A stretch of 64,000 nt of DNA from Corythucha ciliata (Eukaryota > Arthropoda > Insecta > Hemiptera > Tingidae), in assembly GCA_038030265.1 (NCBI GenBank), contig CM075942.1:248001-312000 (forward strand). Direction: 5' to 3'. Positions 19,744-31,153 of this stretch are shown in pieces. The notes beneath the pieces are model-generated. The model saw nothing but the letters and a program-made list of their open reading frames with translations, did not search any database and was not told where the DNA came from. The translations under genes were made by a program, and so were the position numbers. Within the stretch, counting starts at the first letter, position 1, and each line of letters opens with the position of its first letter.

Positions 19744-20545
19744 TCAATAAATCAAGAATTTATCATCAGTTAGCACAGGAGTGGTTACATTAACTAAGCT
19801 ACTTACGATTATGTTAATTTTGTTTATGTTTCGAATGTGAGATAATGGTATTTTGTTTTTACCCTTTGGATAATTCTTTCCACGTGAACTCGAGCTTGAG
19901 CAATTTGCCTCTGTTTCACTTTTGGTCAGACAGCAGCCTCCTTTTATAAAAGGTGGCTGAAATAATTTGATTCCCCGGGCGTCGAGGGTTTCCGTAATTC
20001 TGAACCCCTTATCCACCATTACGGCGTCCTCTAGTTGGAGTATATCGACAAGTCCAATTTCATTAAAAATTGCTTTATCAGAAGCACGGCCCCCGTACAC
20101 ATTCGAAACATATGTAATCAGCCCTGCAGGTAGAGAACCTATAATCAGACAGGTAAAATCACAGACGCCATGTTCGCTCTTATCAATTATCAGTCTTGTA
20201 AAATCCACCTTTAGTTGATGTTTTGTGGATATCAACAAACCACCCCCAACCATTCTTATTAAACTGATAAGAACGAACATGGCGCCGTATGCGTCTACTC
20301 GTCTTTAAAGGTTCCTTACTGCAGGTGACATGCCTATGAGAAGTTTTAAAGTATGTCTGCCTTTATAGTGGCTGAACATTCTTATACGAGAGTCTAAGGA
20401 ACGAGGTTTCTCGATTTCAAATTCAGTACAGTCGAGGACTACTCGTGTGCTCTCGAAGTTCCTAAAGCAACTAGGCATATTACAATAATTTTCAGCTTGA
20501 GACGGCCAGACAATGTAATCTTTGAACGCCAAACATAGAAAGTCG
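19744..20545 (-). pseudogene. DDE_4 (HARBI1/THAP-type) transposase, frameshifted
   Basis: Minus-strand homology runs FLCLAFKDYIVWPSQ, ESTRVVLDCTEFEIEKP (first Asp), FSHYKGRHTLKLLIGMSP, YVSNVYGGRASDKAIF and MVDKGFRI (second Asp). In another frame it continues as ARVHVERIIQR (Glu). All three catalytic acids are therefore still encoded, but frame changes at about 20290-20305 and 19885-19925 break the gene, and the N-terminal part (THAP finger, helical domain) is absent. It lies directly inside the left TIR of the ISL2EU-like element. Domain order and the YGGRASDK motif make the family assignment firm. Confidence 0.75.
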
Positions 20546-21026
20546 ATTGTCTCATTAAAATATTATTTTCTTCTTCTTGATTTCGGAGTACAATCGCACA
20601 CTTCACAAATGCTTTCTATTCTTAACATTATCGCAAGAAAAAAATTGAAAAAATGTGAAAAAATGAAGAACCGCGTCGCTTGCTCCCTTGTAATCAAGAC
20701 TGTTTGTTTACTTAATCTCACTAACTTTAGTTTGACGGGGGGGCGGGGCTGGCGTCGCTGCTCGCCTCCAATGAATATACAGAGTCAATAAATCAAAAAA
20801 AGAGATGTCTCTCCACTTTTTATTCGCAGCTTATACCGGTTTCAATGCCTCACCGCATCATCATCAGTAAGTCTAAGTACAACAAACAATCAACAGTATT
20901 TTACAATAAAAACATATTTTCGGTCATTACAGTGACGTACCTTCAAAAACTAAACACATTCACAAGGTCGTTACACCTCGTCGTCAAGAAAACGTACTAA
21001 TAAGAAAAACAAAAGGAAGTCGTACA

Positions 21027-22349
21027 TTAGGCGGGGTCATTCTCCGTACCTCCCTCTTGGTTAAACCTCGCATTTCGAGTAAACAATGATAACATTGGCG
21101 AGCGTTCGAATGATTTGATATTATTTATACATTCAAAACCATCTGTCTGTTCACATTTTAAGATTTCAAATTTCTCCCACCAATCCAGTATAGGACCTTT
21201 ATCTAAGTAATGTAAGACTTCAACGCCATTTTCTTTATCAAACATGTGTCCCGATTCGCGAAGATGGTCTTTAAATTCCGATGCACACTTGCTGGATTTT
21301 GGAAGATGTTCCTCCACTCTACATTTTACTTTCCTGCCAGTCTGGCCGACGTACGCCTTCCTGCATGTGCAGACCAACTTATAGACCCCACTGCGCTCTT
21401 CTTTTGGAGTCGCGTCTTTCGGGGATGGGCATAAACGTGCCAGAGACTGTCCATTCCTAAACGCCACGCGGTATCCTTCACGCCTTAAAACGGCCGCCAC
21501 CTTGGAGGAGACTTCACCCATGTAAGGAAGGACACAAAAACTTTCCTTTGTGGGGTCCGACTCCCTTGGGGCTCTGAGTCCCAGGGAGATCTCCTCAACT
21601 GCGAGATTCCTTAATGTCTTCTGAAGAAGCCGCTCCACCATGTTGTCGTCATATCCATTCCGTCTGGCTAAATATTTTATTAATCGTAACTCTTTCTCAA
21701 AAAGGTCACGCTTCAAAGGTGTTGTTATTAGGCGATGCAATAGCCAATGAAAACCCGCGAGCTTATGCGCCCAAGGGTGGCGTGACTCCCTTGGGATCAT
21801 AGTATCGGTCGTAGTCGGTTTTCTGTAGATATCGAACTCCAGCGTAGATCCTCTTTTTGTCACCGACAAATCTAGGAATGGCAAAGTTCCGTCTTGCATC
21901 TTCTCCATGGTAAACTTAATCGTCCCCCTCAAGGAGTTCAGAAGATCAAGAAGCTCCTGCAGTTCCTCCTCCAATCCATTAAATACGCAAAAAACGTCGT
22001 CTACATAGCGCGTCCACAATGAAATCTTATTAACTATCATTTCTTTACGTACAAACAATTCCTCTTCTAGGTCATCCATAAAAACCTCTGCACATAACGG
22101 TGACAATGGCGAGCCCATAGGTAACCCCTCCATTTTAAAGAATTTTCCATCGAATTTAAAGTAATTATTTTCTAAACAAATTTTCAGTAAAATCACAATG
22201 TCACTGACTAGAATGGGATCACATGAGTTTTTTAACAAAAGTCGTTCAATTAAATTCAGACAATCTTCAACAGGTATATTTGTGAAAAGGTTCGTTACGT
22301 CAAAAGAGACTAGTATAGCATTATCACATAAATTCATGTGTTGGCAGGA
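21027..22349 (-). pseudogene. Penelope RT + GIY-YIG endonuclease, 5'-truncated
   Basis: Open for about 440 codons. RT motifs: SFDVTNLFTNIP (first Asp), MEGLPMGSPLSPLCAEVFM, RYVDDVFCVF (catalytic YVDD) and TLPFLDLSVTKRG. After a linker comes the GIY-YIG nuclease signature GVYKLVCTCRKAYVGQTGR, then a conserved tail with HLRESGH and the SFERSPM segment. Complete Penelope proteins are much longer at the N-terminus; here the frame begins at the inversion junction, and its first residues are read from inverted DNA. The RT and endonuclease catalytic residues are intact, but without its N-terminus the copy is unlikely to be autonomous. Confidence 0.85.
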
Positions 22350-22877
22350 AAATAAAATGTAGAGTGGAGGAACATCTTCCAAAATCCAGCAAGTGTGCAT
22401 CGGAATTTAAAGACCATCTTCGCGAATCGGGACACATGTTTGATAAAGAAAATGGCGTTGAAGTCTTACATTACTTAGATAAAGGTCCTATACTGGATTG
22501 GTGGGAGAAATTTGAAATCTTAAAATGTGAACAGACAGATGGTTTTGAATGTATAAATAATATCAAATCATTCGAACGCTCGCCAATGTTATCATTGTTT
22601 ACTCGAAATGCGAGGTTTAACCAAGAGGGAGGTACGGAGAATGACCCCGCCTAATGTACGACTTCCTTTTGTTTTTCTTATTAGTACGTTTTCTTGACGA
22701 CGAGGTGTAACGACCTTGTGAATGTGTTTAGTTTTTGAAGGTACGTCACTGTAATGACCGAAAATATGTTTTTATTGTAAAATACTGTTGATTGTTTGTT
22801 GTACTTAGACTTACTGATGATGATGCGGTGAGGCATTGAAAACCGGTATAAGCTGCGAATAAAAAGTGGAGAGACAT

Positions 22878-22911
<34 letters not shown>
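22350..22911 (+). repeat. Inverted copy of the Penelope 3' end with long oligo(T)
   Basis: Inverse complement of about 20795-21316. It re-encodes, on the plus strand, the protein tail from EEHLPKSSKC onward. It ends in a T run of about 33 bases (about 22880-22912) followed by GATTTATTGA, where the other end has only seven. Confidence 0.85.
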
Positions 22912-22913
<2 letters not shown>

Positions 22914-23313
22914 ATTTATTGATCTGAAACTCCACAATATCACCCAAATTACAAACATATTGAATATACAGAGCTGTACTCACTTTTCAAGGAACAATAT
23001 GGCGCCTCGTTTGAGCTTCGTGGATGACGTACTTGGTCTATCACCCTCCCACTGTGCATCAGACTTAACGTTAGTAAATGTGGAAATTAAGAATGTAACT
23101 GCATTCTTCCAGCCAAAATTATCGTAATTTCCCATTTTAGTGCATTTCATTCTGAAAATGCACTATTGGTCTCGTCGTGATGGTGGCAAACATGGGTCAT
23201 GTCATGTTTTTTTCTCGTTTCAGAACCTCTAGAACACGAATTCAGTGGTCTCCAGGATCCATATATATATACTATATATATTGGTTTATATAATTACATC
23301 TTTATGGCCGTTT

Positions 23314-23813
23314 NNNNNNNNNNNNNNNNNNNNNNNNNNNNNNNNNNNNNNNNNNNNNNNNNNNNNNNNNNNNNNNNNNNNNNNNNNNNNNNNNNNNNNN
23401 NNNNNNNNNNNNNNNNNNNNNNNNNNNNNNNNNNNNNNNNNNNNNNNNNNNNNNNNNNNNNNNNNNNNNNNNNNNNNNNNNNNNNNNNNNNNNNNNNNNN
23501 NNNNNNNNNNNNNNNNNNNNNNNNNNNNNNNNNNNNNNNNNNNNNNNNNNNNNNNNNNNNNNNNNNNNNNNNNNNNNNNNNNNNNNNNNNNNNNNNNNNN
23601 NNNNNNNNNNNNNNNNNNNNNNNNNNNNNNNNNNNNNNNNNNNNNNNNNNNNNNNNNNNNNNNNNNNNNNNNNNNNNNNNNNNNNNNNNNNNNNNNNNNN
23701 NNNNNNNNNNNNNNNNNNNNNNNNNNNNNNNNNNNNNNNNNNNNNNNNNNNNNNNNNNNNNNNNNNNNNNNNNNNNNNNNNNNNNNNNNNNNNNNNNNNN
23801 NNNNNNNNNNNNN
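23314..23813. other. Assembly gap (500 N)
   Basis: Exactly 500 N, the conventional unknown-length gap. It lies just outside the ISL2EU-like element and removes the start of the hAT-like fragment that follows. Confidence 0.99.
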
Positions 23814-24314
23814 CTCTTGAGTTTTTAAAGTCAGTGTATTCCGACAACTCTTTTCGTTTGGATTCGTTTTGGAGCACTACTTTAAAGTCTATCCTAACGC
23901 CCGACCTTCATAATTTGTTGAAAATTATTTTTGTTCTTTCCCACGGAAATGCATCGCTTGAGAGGGGGTTTTCCTTAAATAAAGAGCTCTTGGTTGAAAA
24001 TCAATTGGAAAGATCACTTGTAGCTCAAAGAGTGATTCACGATTCTGTAATGAATGAAGGAGGTCTCCTAAATGTCAAAATATTCAGAGCTTATACGATG
24101 TATGAAAAGTGCTCGGCAAAATTATGAACAGGCCCTTAAGGCACTTGGAGAAGAAAAAAGAAAGGCAGCTGAAAAATGTGATAAACGTAAGCTTGCTCAG
24201 ATTAAGCTGAATGAGCTGGAAGAAAAGAAAAGAAGAATTTTGGAAAACGCTAGTAAGGATACTGTGATGTTAGACAGCGAAATCGACATTTTGAAAACTA
24301 GTCTTAAATATTAG
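23814..24314 (+). pseudogene. C-terminal fragment of an hAT-like dimerisation protein
   Basis: Open from the gap edge, with the motif VLSHGNASLERGFSLNKE and LVENQLERSLVAQRVIHD. This is the C-terminal dimerisation-type region seen in a family of repeat-derived zinc-finger/hAT-like proteins of insects. A frame change at about 24080 moves the Lys/Glu-rich coiled-coil tail (KKRKAAEKCDKRKLAQ-type, ending 24314) into another frame. The N-terminus is lost in the gap. Not functional as read. Confidence 0.55.
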
Positions 24315-24689
24315 TCATCTATCTAGTCATTGGATATTGTGAGACTAATTGATGGTTGTGCTTGTAATTTTACTTTCGGTTATTTTATATTACATTAATT
24401 TCATTTGTTGAATAATAATAGATTTACGGAGTCTGAGTTTTTTCTACTTTTATTGTGATGAATAATTTAATGCTCATTGTTGTTTTTATTGCTGTTTAAT
24501 AAGTTCTTTATGTTTTTAATGTGTTCTCAAGTCACTACTAAGTCACTCTCTTGTCATACAGAAATATAAGTGTTCAATTTCGTTGACTATGTTCTTTCAA
24601 TGTTACCCGAATTTGGTCAGGGAATTTCACGAAACTGGTCAGGGAAAACCGGGAAAAGTCAGGGAATTCCGTGCGATCCATTCTGTGGC
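24315..24689. other. AT-rich spacer with GTCAGGGA repeats
   Basis: No gene. At 24617-24668 the octamer GTCAGGGA occurs three times in a short motif ending in a TGGCAACCCTGA-type end, probably the end of an interspersed repeat that truncates the hAT gene after it. Confidence 0.4.
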
Positions 24690-25852
24690 AACCCTGATTT
24701 GATTGTGAAAGATGCCCTAAACATTCCCGAAGTGTTGTGCTTGGTAAAAAAAATAAAAGCCATCGTTGCCCACTTCAAGCACAGCTCTTCTTCAACTAAA
24801 AAGCTCCGGGATATGCAAGTTCAAATGCAATTGACGCCGAAGAAATTAATACAAGACGTGCCAACAAGGTGGAATTCCACTTACGATATGATGAGCAGGT
24901 AATTAGTATCAAGGTTAATTTTGAGACATTACTAAAAATATAGGTATAAAAATAGGTTCTTCGAGCTGGAAAACCCCGTCAGAGCGACGATGGCTCTAAT
25001 CAAAAATGTCGACTTTGACCACGTCACCGAAGAAGAATGGAAGCTAGTTGGAGAGCTCGTCGAAATCCTCAAACCCATGAAGGAAGTCACTGAGGTTCTC
25101 AGTGGAGAAAAATACATCACGGGCTCTAGCGTGATCGTAATTTCCAATGGCTTGCTCGCAGGCTACAAAAAAATTGAACAGAGACACAAGGGCGTCTCAT
25201 TGGCAGCTAGAGTAACAAAAAAAATCATCGATGGTAAGTCAATTAGCTGCTGTTCTGCAGGACAATAAAATAAAATCAAAACACAATGAATTACAATTTC
25301 TTTTGTAAATATAGGACTTCATTCTCGACTCGGCGGTGTTGAATCGAGCAACACATTCACCATATCTACGTTCCTCGATCCGCGCTTTAAAAACATTGGT
25401 TTTTCCGATGAAAAAAAAGCTGACGGAGCTAAAAAAGCTGTCATTTCGTTGGTGGCCGACATTATTAAAAATGAGGACCACGGAGACGTAACCGGGCCGA
25501 CTGAGAACGCGGAAGACAGTGGTTCAACATCCGGCTTGTCGTTTTGGGCAGATTTCGACCGGAAAGCCGCGTCATATAAACCTTTAGGCACGTCGTACTC
25601 CCGGGCCATAACAGAGGTCCAGCGATATGTCGAAGAGCCTATTCTTAGTCGCAATAAAGACCCTCTGAAGTGGTGGAAAGAACGGAGTTACAACTTTCCC
25701 CATTTAAGTAAATTGGTCCGTCAAAAAATGTGCGCCATATGTACTTCCGTCCCCAGTGAAAGGGTTTTTTCGAAGGCTGGTGACCTCCTCAACATCAGGA
25801 GAAGCAATCTCTCGTCAGAGAAAAGTCAAAAAACTAATATTTTTAAAATATA
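24690..25852 (+). pseudogene. ZBED-type hAT transposase, 5'-truncated, three exons
   Basis: Exons at about 24690-24898, 24944-25233 and 25315-25852, separated by 45- and 81-nt introns with GT/AG ends and matching phase. Conserved hAT signatures: DVPTRWNSTYDMMSR, VGELVEILKPMKEVTEVLSGE, FLDPRFKN, then WWKERSYNFPHLSKL and the dimerisation motif SVPSERVFSKAGDLLNIRRSNL. The BED finger and first catalytic block are missing; upstream sequence at 24600-24690 is an unrelated repeat. The C-terminus ends early after the dimerisation motif. No TIR or 8-bp TSD was identified. Confidence 0.75.
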
Positions 25853-27835
25853 ATACATGAGTTACTGTTCCTCGATTATTTTTCCTCCACCGTAAAAAAA
25901 AAAGTAAACCCCGACGGTGACAAATATAAACCCGAAAATTTTTCGGAGATTCACGCGTGCTGCAGACATTATCCATGGTCTAAATTTTATTGTGATTAAA
26001 AGAGTCGTCCGTCTGTATCCAAAATATTTATGACGTTGTCATACACGCCAGAAATATAAAAACTTCAAGCTTTCACTGCAAGGTTACGCAGGTTTTATTC
26101 TGACGCCAGAGGCTCTTTCTTTAGCTTGAATAGAAAACAGACGAATAATAAAAATAAAAATAAAAACAGGGAACAATAACATAACTTCTTACTCACATTT
26201 TCACAAGGATTTCTCTCGAAAGAATTGACTACCATGGTGTCCGGCAACATCATCATCATCATCATTAGTCATACTCATAACAATTAATCCGTTCTTTACC
26301 TGGCTCTAAAATACAAGACGGAACGTTAATCAGTTGGCACATAATGCATTATATTTAAATTCACTTTCTTACCTTCGAAATGACGAAATAATAAATGATC
26401 ACCAAGGTCAAAGAACTCAGGAGAAAACGGATAAATAAACGCGAATTTTCACATTCACACCTCCCACCACACCCTCCGAAATCACGCACCAGACACACTT
26501 GAACGCAACGTCCCTGTGTCTTTCTTTTTTAAAACTCATTTCAATTCAACAACCTAGAACAGAACCAAAACCTAGTACGAGTGCAAGACGGTGACAGAGA
26601 CAGAGTACCATGTGGGTAACGAGTACTTTTTATCTGATACTCCCCCTCGTTCGCTATTGGTTAAAAAGTATCTGTGAACCTAGCTTCTTCTCATCCTATT
26701 GGTTCAAAAGTACCCGTTTTTTAGCGATACCTTACGAGAAGTGTAGGAAACGACTAAAAAAGTTGAAATGTCTCTGTTCCCCACTTGAGGAACTACAGTC
26801 TGTCACTAACTCATGAAGAGCTGGTTGATACAAAACAAGCGATTTTGAATAGAAAAATCACTCTTTTTTTTTCTAAAAAACTGTCATTTCTGCCGAAAAA
26901 TCGCCAATTAATTAAACTAATGCTCATGAGTAATTTTGAAAGAGACACGTTGAAGAAGTTTTTCTGATCCATCGAAAGTTGATAGGCGGAGAGTTAGTAT
27001 GGACAAGTGGTGATTGACTTTCATTGAAAAAATAAAAATTCCATTTTCGCAAATCTTTGAGGAGCTGCCGAGGACACAGAAATGGTTATTTTTTGACGAA
27101 AATCGATAGTTCTGACAGGAAAGAGTGTGCTCTTCCTAAATCAATCGTCAAAATTTGTAGAATGTCAGCTGGGAAGCGAGTTACTCGCATTTTGTCCAGA
27201 AAAATGATGTTATCCTAAAAAGATGCTAGAAAAATCATATCTTGAAGGGTTTTAATTTTCGGACCATGGGTTATGGGGTGTTTTCGATCGTAAATGAGGT
27301 CTAATTTTACCCAATTTTTTTCTTTACACTTAAACCCTTCCACCCTGTATAAAAAAATAGGAATATAGAAAATATATAAACAAATTCGCGAGGAAAAGTT
27401 AACTGTAAAATAAACAGTAGCCGCTTCGGTGTGCCATAATGAATTATAACCGCGGAAAATGGCAGGTGTAAGACTTAACACAGTATTGTTTTTCATTACC
27501 TAAAAAAATACCGCGTGCAACGTCACGTCGGAATGGCAAACCGGGCACATGTTAACCAATCTGTCCGTGAGGTTCTTCAAAATCGGCCATGGCCGCATGT
27601 CGATGAATAGCCACGCCCCGCTTCTCTTTGCGTGCAAATTATGCAGTCAAAGTGAATATCTGTTGAATAGACAATGAAATTTTAGAGAAATAAAACGAAA
27701 TAAGTGTAATAATAAAATAAAATACGAACCAATTTCCTGTGCCGTCGCGGGCGTCTCGGGAACTGAAAATGAGGTAAAAATGAATTGAATTTGGTTCATC
27801 AAACGTTCAAATGACAACTGTCTTATACAATTTCA
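25853..27835. other. Unassigned 2 kb, no gene recognised
   Basis: AT-rich intergenic sequence with a (CAT)n-like run at about 26250 and an inverse ACAGGGTGG-type end (CCACCCTGTAT) at about 27340, which may mark another diverged foldback copy. No open frame with recognisable domains. Confidence 0.4.
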
Positions 27836-28461
27836 TCATTTAACCCATTAAGGACCAGATATTTTTTTTGCCGATTTTTTCGAAACCTTTGTGTGCCATG
27901 CCTCTATGTGTATCACAAAACACGGAAAAAATGCTAAAATAATATTACTTGTCTGTTTTCACAGTTTTTTGCAGGGTTGCCATATGGCAACCGTGGTCCT
28001 CAAAACGACATTCTTTCAAAAATTTACATCTTATGGAGTCTTTGTGGAATGTGCACCAGCTGCCATATTGTTTTAGTTAGGTAGTTATGTAGGTAGTTTT
28101 TACTCGTAAATTAGGCATGATTTGCCACCACTCATGCCCCTATTAGTTTAGCTTATCACTTTTCCCTTTTTGCTATTTTTTCATTACGAACGAGAGCACA
28201 AACGTGATTAGTGAATCTTCACATCTCATTTTCACCACAAGAAGGGCACATTATGTGAGGTAGGTACCATGCAAATCACAATGGTAAAATGAAAGAACGA
28301 ATTAGACGTAGAATCATATATTACAATTGGACAAAAATATAAAATGTTGAGGAGAAACTAGACGGAGGACGGAAAAAAAAAAAAAAAAAAACATCAAACC
28401 TTAAGACTAAGCATGGACTAGGTTTCTTACAGACACAACTAGAAAAAATGAAATGACCGAC
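27836..28461. other. 3' flank of the piggyBac gene with candidate terminal repeat
   Basis: TTAACCCATTAAGGACC at about 27841 has the TTAA plus CCC start expected of a piggyBac end; no matching right end was found near 31000. The palindrome at 27975-27992 lies inside. An A run of about 20 is at 28373-28391. Confidence 0.35.
27975..27992. repeat. 18-bp palindrome GGTTGCCATATGGCAACC
   Basis: A perfect palindrome followed by GTGGTCC. An inverse copy with one change is at 30723-30740, preceded by GGGACCAC. The pair flanks the piggyBac coding exon as inverted subterminal repeats of about 25 bp. Confidence 0.65.
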
Positions 28462-30910
28462 CTACTCTTGAGGAATGTGAAATTTCGCAAAACAGGGAAT
28501 ACAAAGTCCTACTGCGCATTTTTGACACATGGTCCTGATGATTGAGGTGCAGTTCTTACCAGCACACTTCTTCCGTTTTCCTTCTTCTGTTGCGCAGACA
28601 TAATGGTCCTTTCTGTCGAACCTGATGTCATTTATTACTCTTTTCGATTCTATGGTTTTTGAATGGCGGCCCAGAAGCGTGCTCCTTGTCCTGTACATAG
28701 TCAAATAGGAGGTTACAATATTTCTCCTAAACTCCAATTGAGAAATTGGGTGGAACCGCTTGTACGAAATCCACGCGTTCGTCATTAGTACGTCCAAAAT
28801 CCAGGTAAATATTGGCCACCACCATTTTTTCCCCTTGATGCCGATTCGGTAACAGCTCAAACCATTGTCCATCAGGTCAGTTCCGCCCATCGACTCGTTA
28901 TATTTTTTCACTACGAAGGGTCGCTGCACACTCACGTTTTTCTTCGTCTGTTTGGAGTACCGTTTTATTGCCGAGAACGGGCTGGCACCGAAAACAGTGG
29001 AAGCCATTGACACAACTCCGTTGTCTAACCATTTCACGAAGATGATCCCATCCTTTCGTTCAATAGCAAATTCACAGGAACCTCTTTTTCCCCTCTTGAA
29101 TAAATGCTTGTTTTGTAAGACGCATTTTTTGGGTATACGATTCTCCCGAATCGTGCCAGTTGCGTTGTACCCCTTTTCTTTCAAAAAACGGAAGAGATTT
29201 ACTCCGCTGAACAAATTGTCGAAAAATAGGTTGTACGGCAATTCTCTTTTGTCAGCCGGAAGTTCCTCCAGAAGGGTGATTACTGGTGCAGCGCAACTCC
29301 CAAAAGCTTTGCAATATTCTTCGGGGACTGAATCTGTTTTTCCTTGGTAAACGGCGAAGTTCACCAGATAGCCATCCTTTTTGTTTACGCACCATGCTTT
29401 ATAACCATAGCGTAATGGCTTCCCTTTTATGAATTGCTTGCAACCGTGCCTTCCGAAGTATGGTATCATAGCTTCATCATAGTCTAAATCTTGCTGAGGA
29501 TCAAAATTGTCAGCGAGGTTTCGTTTCGTCATGTCTATGAGAGGTCTCAATTTCCAAAATTTATCCGTGGTAATCTTGGGGTCAAAAGAAGAGTTATCGG
29601 CACAATGCATAAACCGCTTTATCTCAATGAAGCGGTTTCTTCTCATGGAGTTAACAACCATATAATTTTTCAAGTCGTCCGATGAATCCCAATAACTTTT
29701 CAGAGATGGTAGAGAATTATACCCACTAAGATATAAAATAGCAATGAAGCAGCGAATTTCATCGGTCGTCAAATTAGAAATTTGCTTATTCAGAAACATG
29801 GCATACATTTCAGTTTGCTGTTTCAGGTAGTCTACGATGTCGTTGGTCAGAAATTTCTCGAAAGTCTGGACGCATGATAAATCTTTGTGTTTATCTGATG
29901 AAGCCGCATCGGTAGGAAATTGTTGAATTGCCTCAACGAAGTCACCTTGGATCCATTCGGGTTTTCGTTGCCTGGAGAGCCTTTTCTGTATCCACGCCTT
30001 GTTGTCGAAAGAAATGTTACGAATACCGTCCGTGATAATCGTGCCTGGGGTGTCCTGACGAGCGTCTGAGCTGGTGCCTTGGCTAACAGCCACTGAAACT
30101 CCAATGTTTTCATTAAATGAAGAACGAGTTCTATCGGCAAATTCTGAAGAAATTGCACCAGAGTTGTTATCAGGAGCGGCTGAACTATTGCCTTGACTGA
30201 CAGACTCTGAAGCCTCAATTTTGTCATTAGTTGAAATGCGTGTTCCATCGGCGAAAATCAATTCAACACCTCGTAGCAGCTGCCTTCCTGGGAGGTGGTG
30301 CATATCGCTTTCCTCGCCTTCATCTCCAGATTCCTCGTCGGTGACGACAGCGGGGTCTGGGGGTTCAATGTATATCTCCTCAGGAAATAAAACATGGTCT
30401 TGCTGTCCACTTAAAATCTCTAGTGCTTCCTGAGCAGTGAAACCTGGCCTGGAAGAAATAATGAGTAGGAAAACGGTTTATGTGAGCGTGATGAAGTGAG
30501 AATAATACGAAAAATCCCAGAAAAAATATTCCCCAACACTGAATTGTGGAAACTAACGATAAGACCCATTTTCACCAACTTAGTTTAGAATTGATCGCGA
30601 TTATAGTTGCCACTAGCGACCGTAATATTTCTGATACAAAATGCTATTGTAATCGCGATCAGTTGTTGAACGGCGTTGGTGAAAACGGGCCTCCGAAGAG
30701 AAAAAGTTCTCCCAGGGACCACGGTTGCCATACGGCAACCCACGTGAATACGGGTCTATTTCACCCCCCTAACCAATAAATAAAGCGTGATTTCGATTTT
30801 GTACTCAACACTAACTTTATCAAGATGTCAGAAACGAGACAGATAGTTCGTAAAAGTAAATAAGTGAGTGAAAATAGTACTTACTGTAGTAGTGCTTGAA
30901 GCTCCTCCAT
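28462..30910 (-). CDS. piggyBac transposase, apparently intact
   Basis: Main exon 28462-30448. A 26-nt first exon, 30885-30910, begins MEELQALL and is joined through a GTAAGT donor and TTCCAG acceptor in phase, giving about 670 codons. The N-terminus has the usual acidic region (FTAQEALEIL, then TDEESGDEGEES). The DDD core is complete: LDYDEAMIPYFGRHG, LFFDNLFSGVNLF and SMGGTDLMDN, with KWLDNGVV between the latter two. The end is a Cys-rich zinc-binding domain (CAGKNCTSIIRTMCQKCAVGLCIPCF). No stop or frameshift is seen. The 436-nt intron holds a GGCCCG-type MITE (30563-30691) and one inverted subterminal palindrome. Transposases of this family cut at TTAA; whether this copy is mobile or domesticated is undecided because only one candidate TIR was found. 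Confidence 0.85.
30563..30691. mobile_element. 129-bp GGCCCG-type MITE in the piggyBac intron
   Basis: Ends GACCCATTTTCACCAAC and GTTGGTGAAAACGGGCC are inverted, with inner TGATCGCGATTA pairs. It shares the outermost GGCCCGT with the MITEs at 36289 and 46441. Confidence 0.7.
30723..30740. repeat. Imperfect partner of the 27975 palindrome
   Basis: GGTTGCCATACGGCAACC, inverted relative to the copy at 27975-27992 including the flanking GTGGTCC. A partial third copy, CGGTTGCCGCACGG, is at about 31074. Confidence 0.6.
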
Positions 30911-31153
30911 GGCCGCTTTGTACAAACCCACACAGAACTAGCACTAACCAGAATTAACGGTTCTTATCACTTAAAACTTATCAAGGAGATAATGCTCGAT
31001 AGGTTTCGTCCCCTTTTCATGCAGTCAACAACGCGGGAATCAGCGCATGCGCCATGGAACACATCCGCTCTCACGGTTGCCGCACGGCCGTTTTCACCAA
31101 CTTGAACCGCAATCAACAAGTAATCATAATTTGCGATGTAGACAAATTCACGA
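30911..31153. other. Upstream region of the piggyBac gene
   Basis: No clear TIR or TTAA boundary found; no gene on the plus strand. Confidence 0.35.

Larger units (their letters stand above)
20785..22960 (-). mobile_element. Penelope-like retroelement with inverted tail and 13-bp TSD
   Basis: Flanked by TGAATATACAGAG at 20772-20784 and 22961-22973, a perfect 13-bp target duplication. The body (20785-22349) encodes RT and endonuclease on the minus strand. The remainder (22350-22911) is an inverted copy of the element's own 3' 530 bp, joined at the shared AAAATGTAGAG, followed by oligo(T) and about 50 bp of extra sequence. Inverted partial copies of this kind are a known habit of Penelope-like elements. 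Confidence 0.85.
19621..23239 (-). mobile_element. ISL2EU-like DNA transposon, interrupted by Penelope
   Basis: TIRs begin TCGTGTTCTAGGGGTTCTG (19621 onward) and CAGAACCTCTAGAACACGA (up to 23239). They extend about 105 bp to the GTGCATTTCATTC motifs at 19700-19726 and 23135-23165. The dinucleotide AT flanks both ends (19619-19620, 23240-23241). A THAP-type DDE_4 transposase remnant lies just inside the left TIR. Removing the Penelope insertion leaves about 1.4 kb, so much of the original interior is lost. Confidence 0.7.

Noticed and set aside
20719..20784. G/C-rich patch next to the Penelope insertion as a promoter
   Set aside because: No TATA or coding sequence oriented from it; more likely remaining transposon interior.
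22746..22983. Minus-strand frames with long poly-Lys
   Set aside because: They translate the oligo(T) run next to the inverted Penelope tail and are not genes.
26236..26275. CATCAT microsatellite as a functional element
   Set aside because: A simple short repeat with no associated structure.
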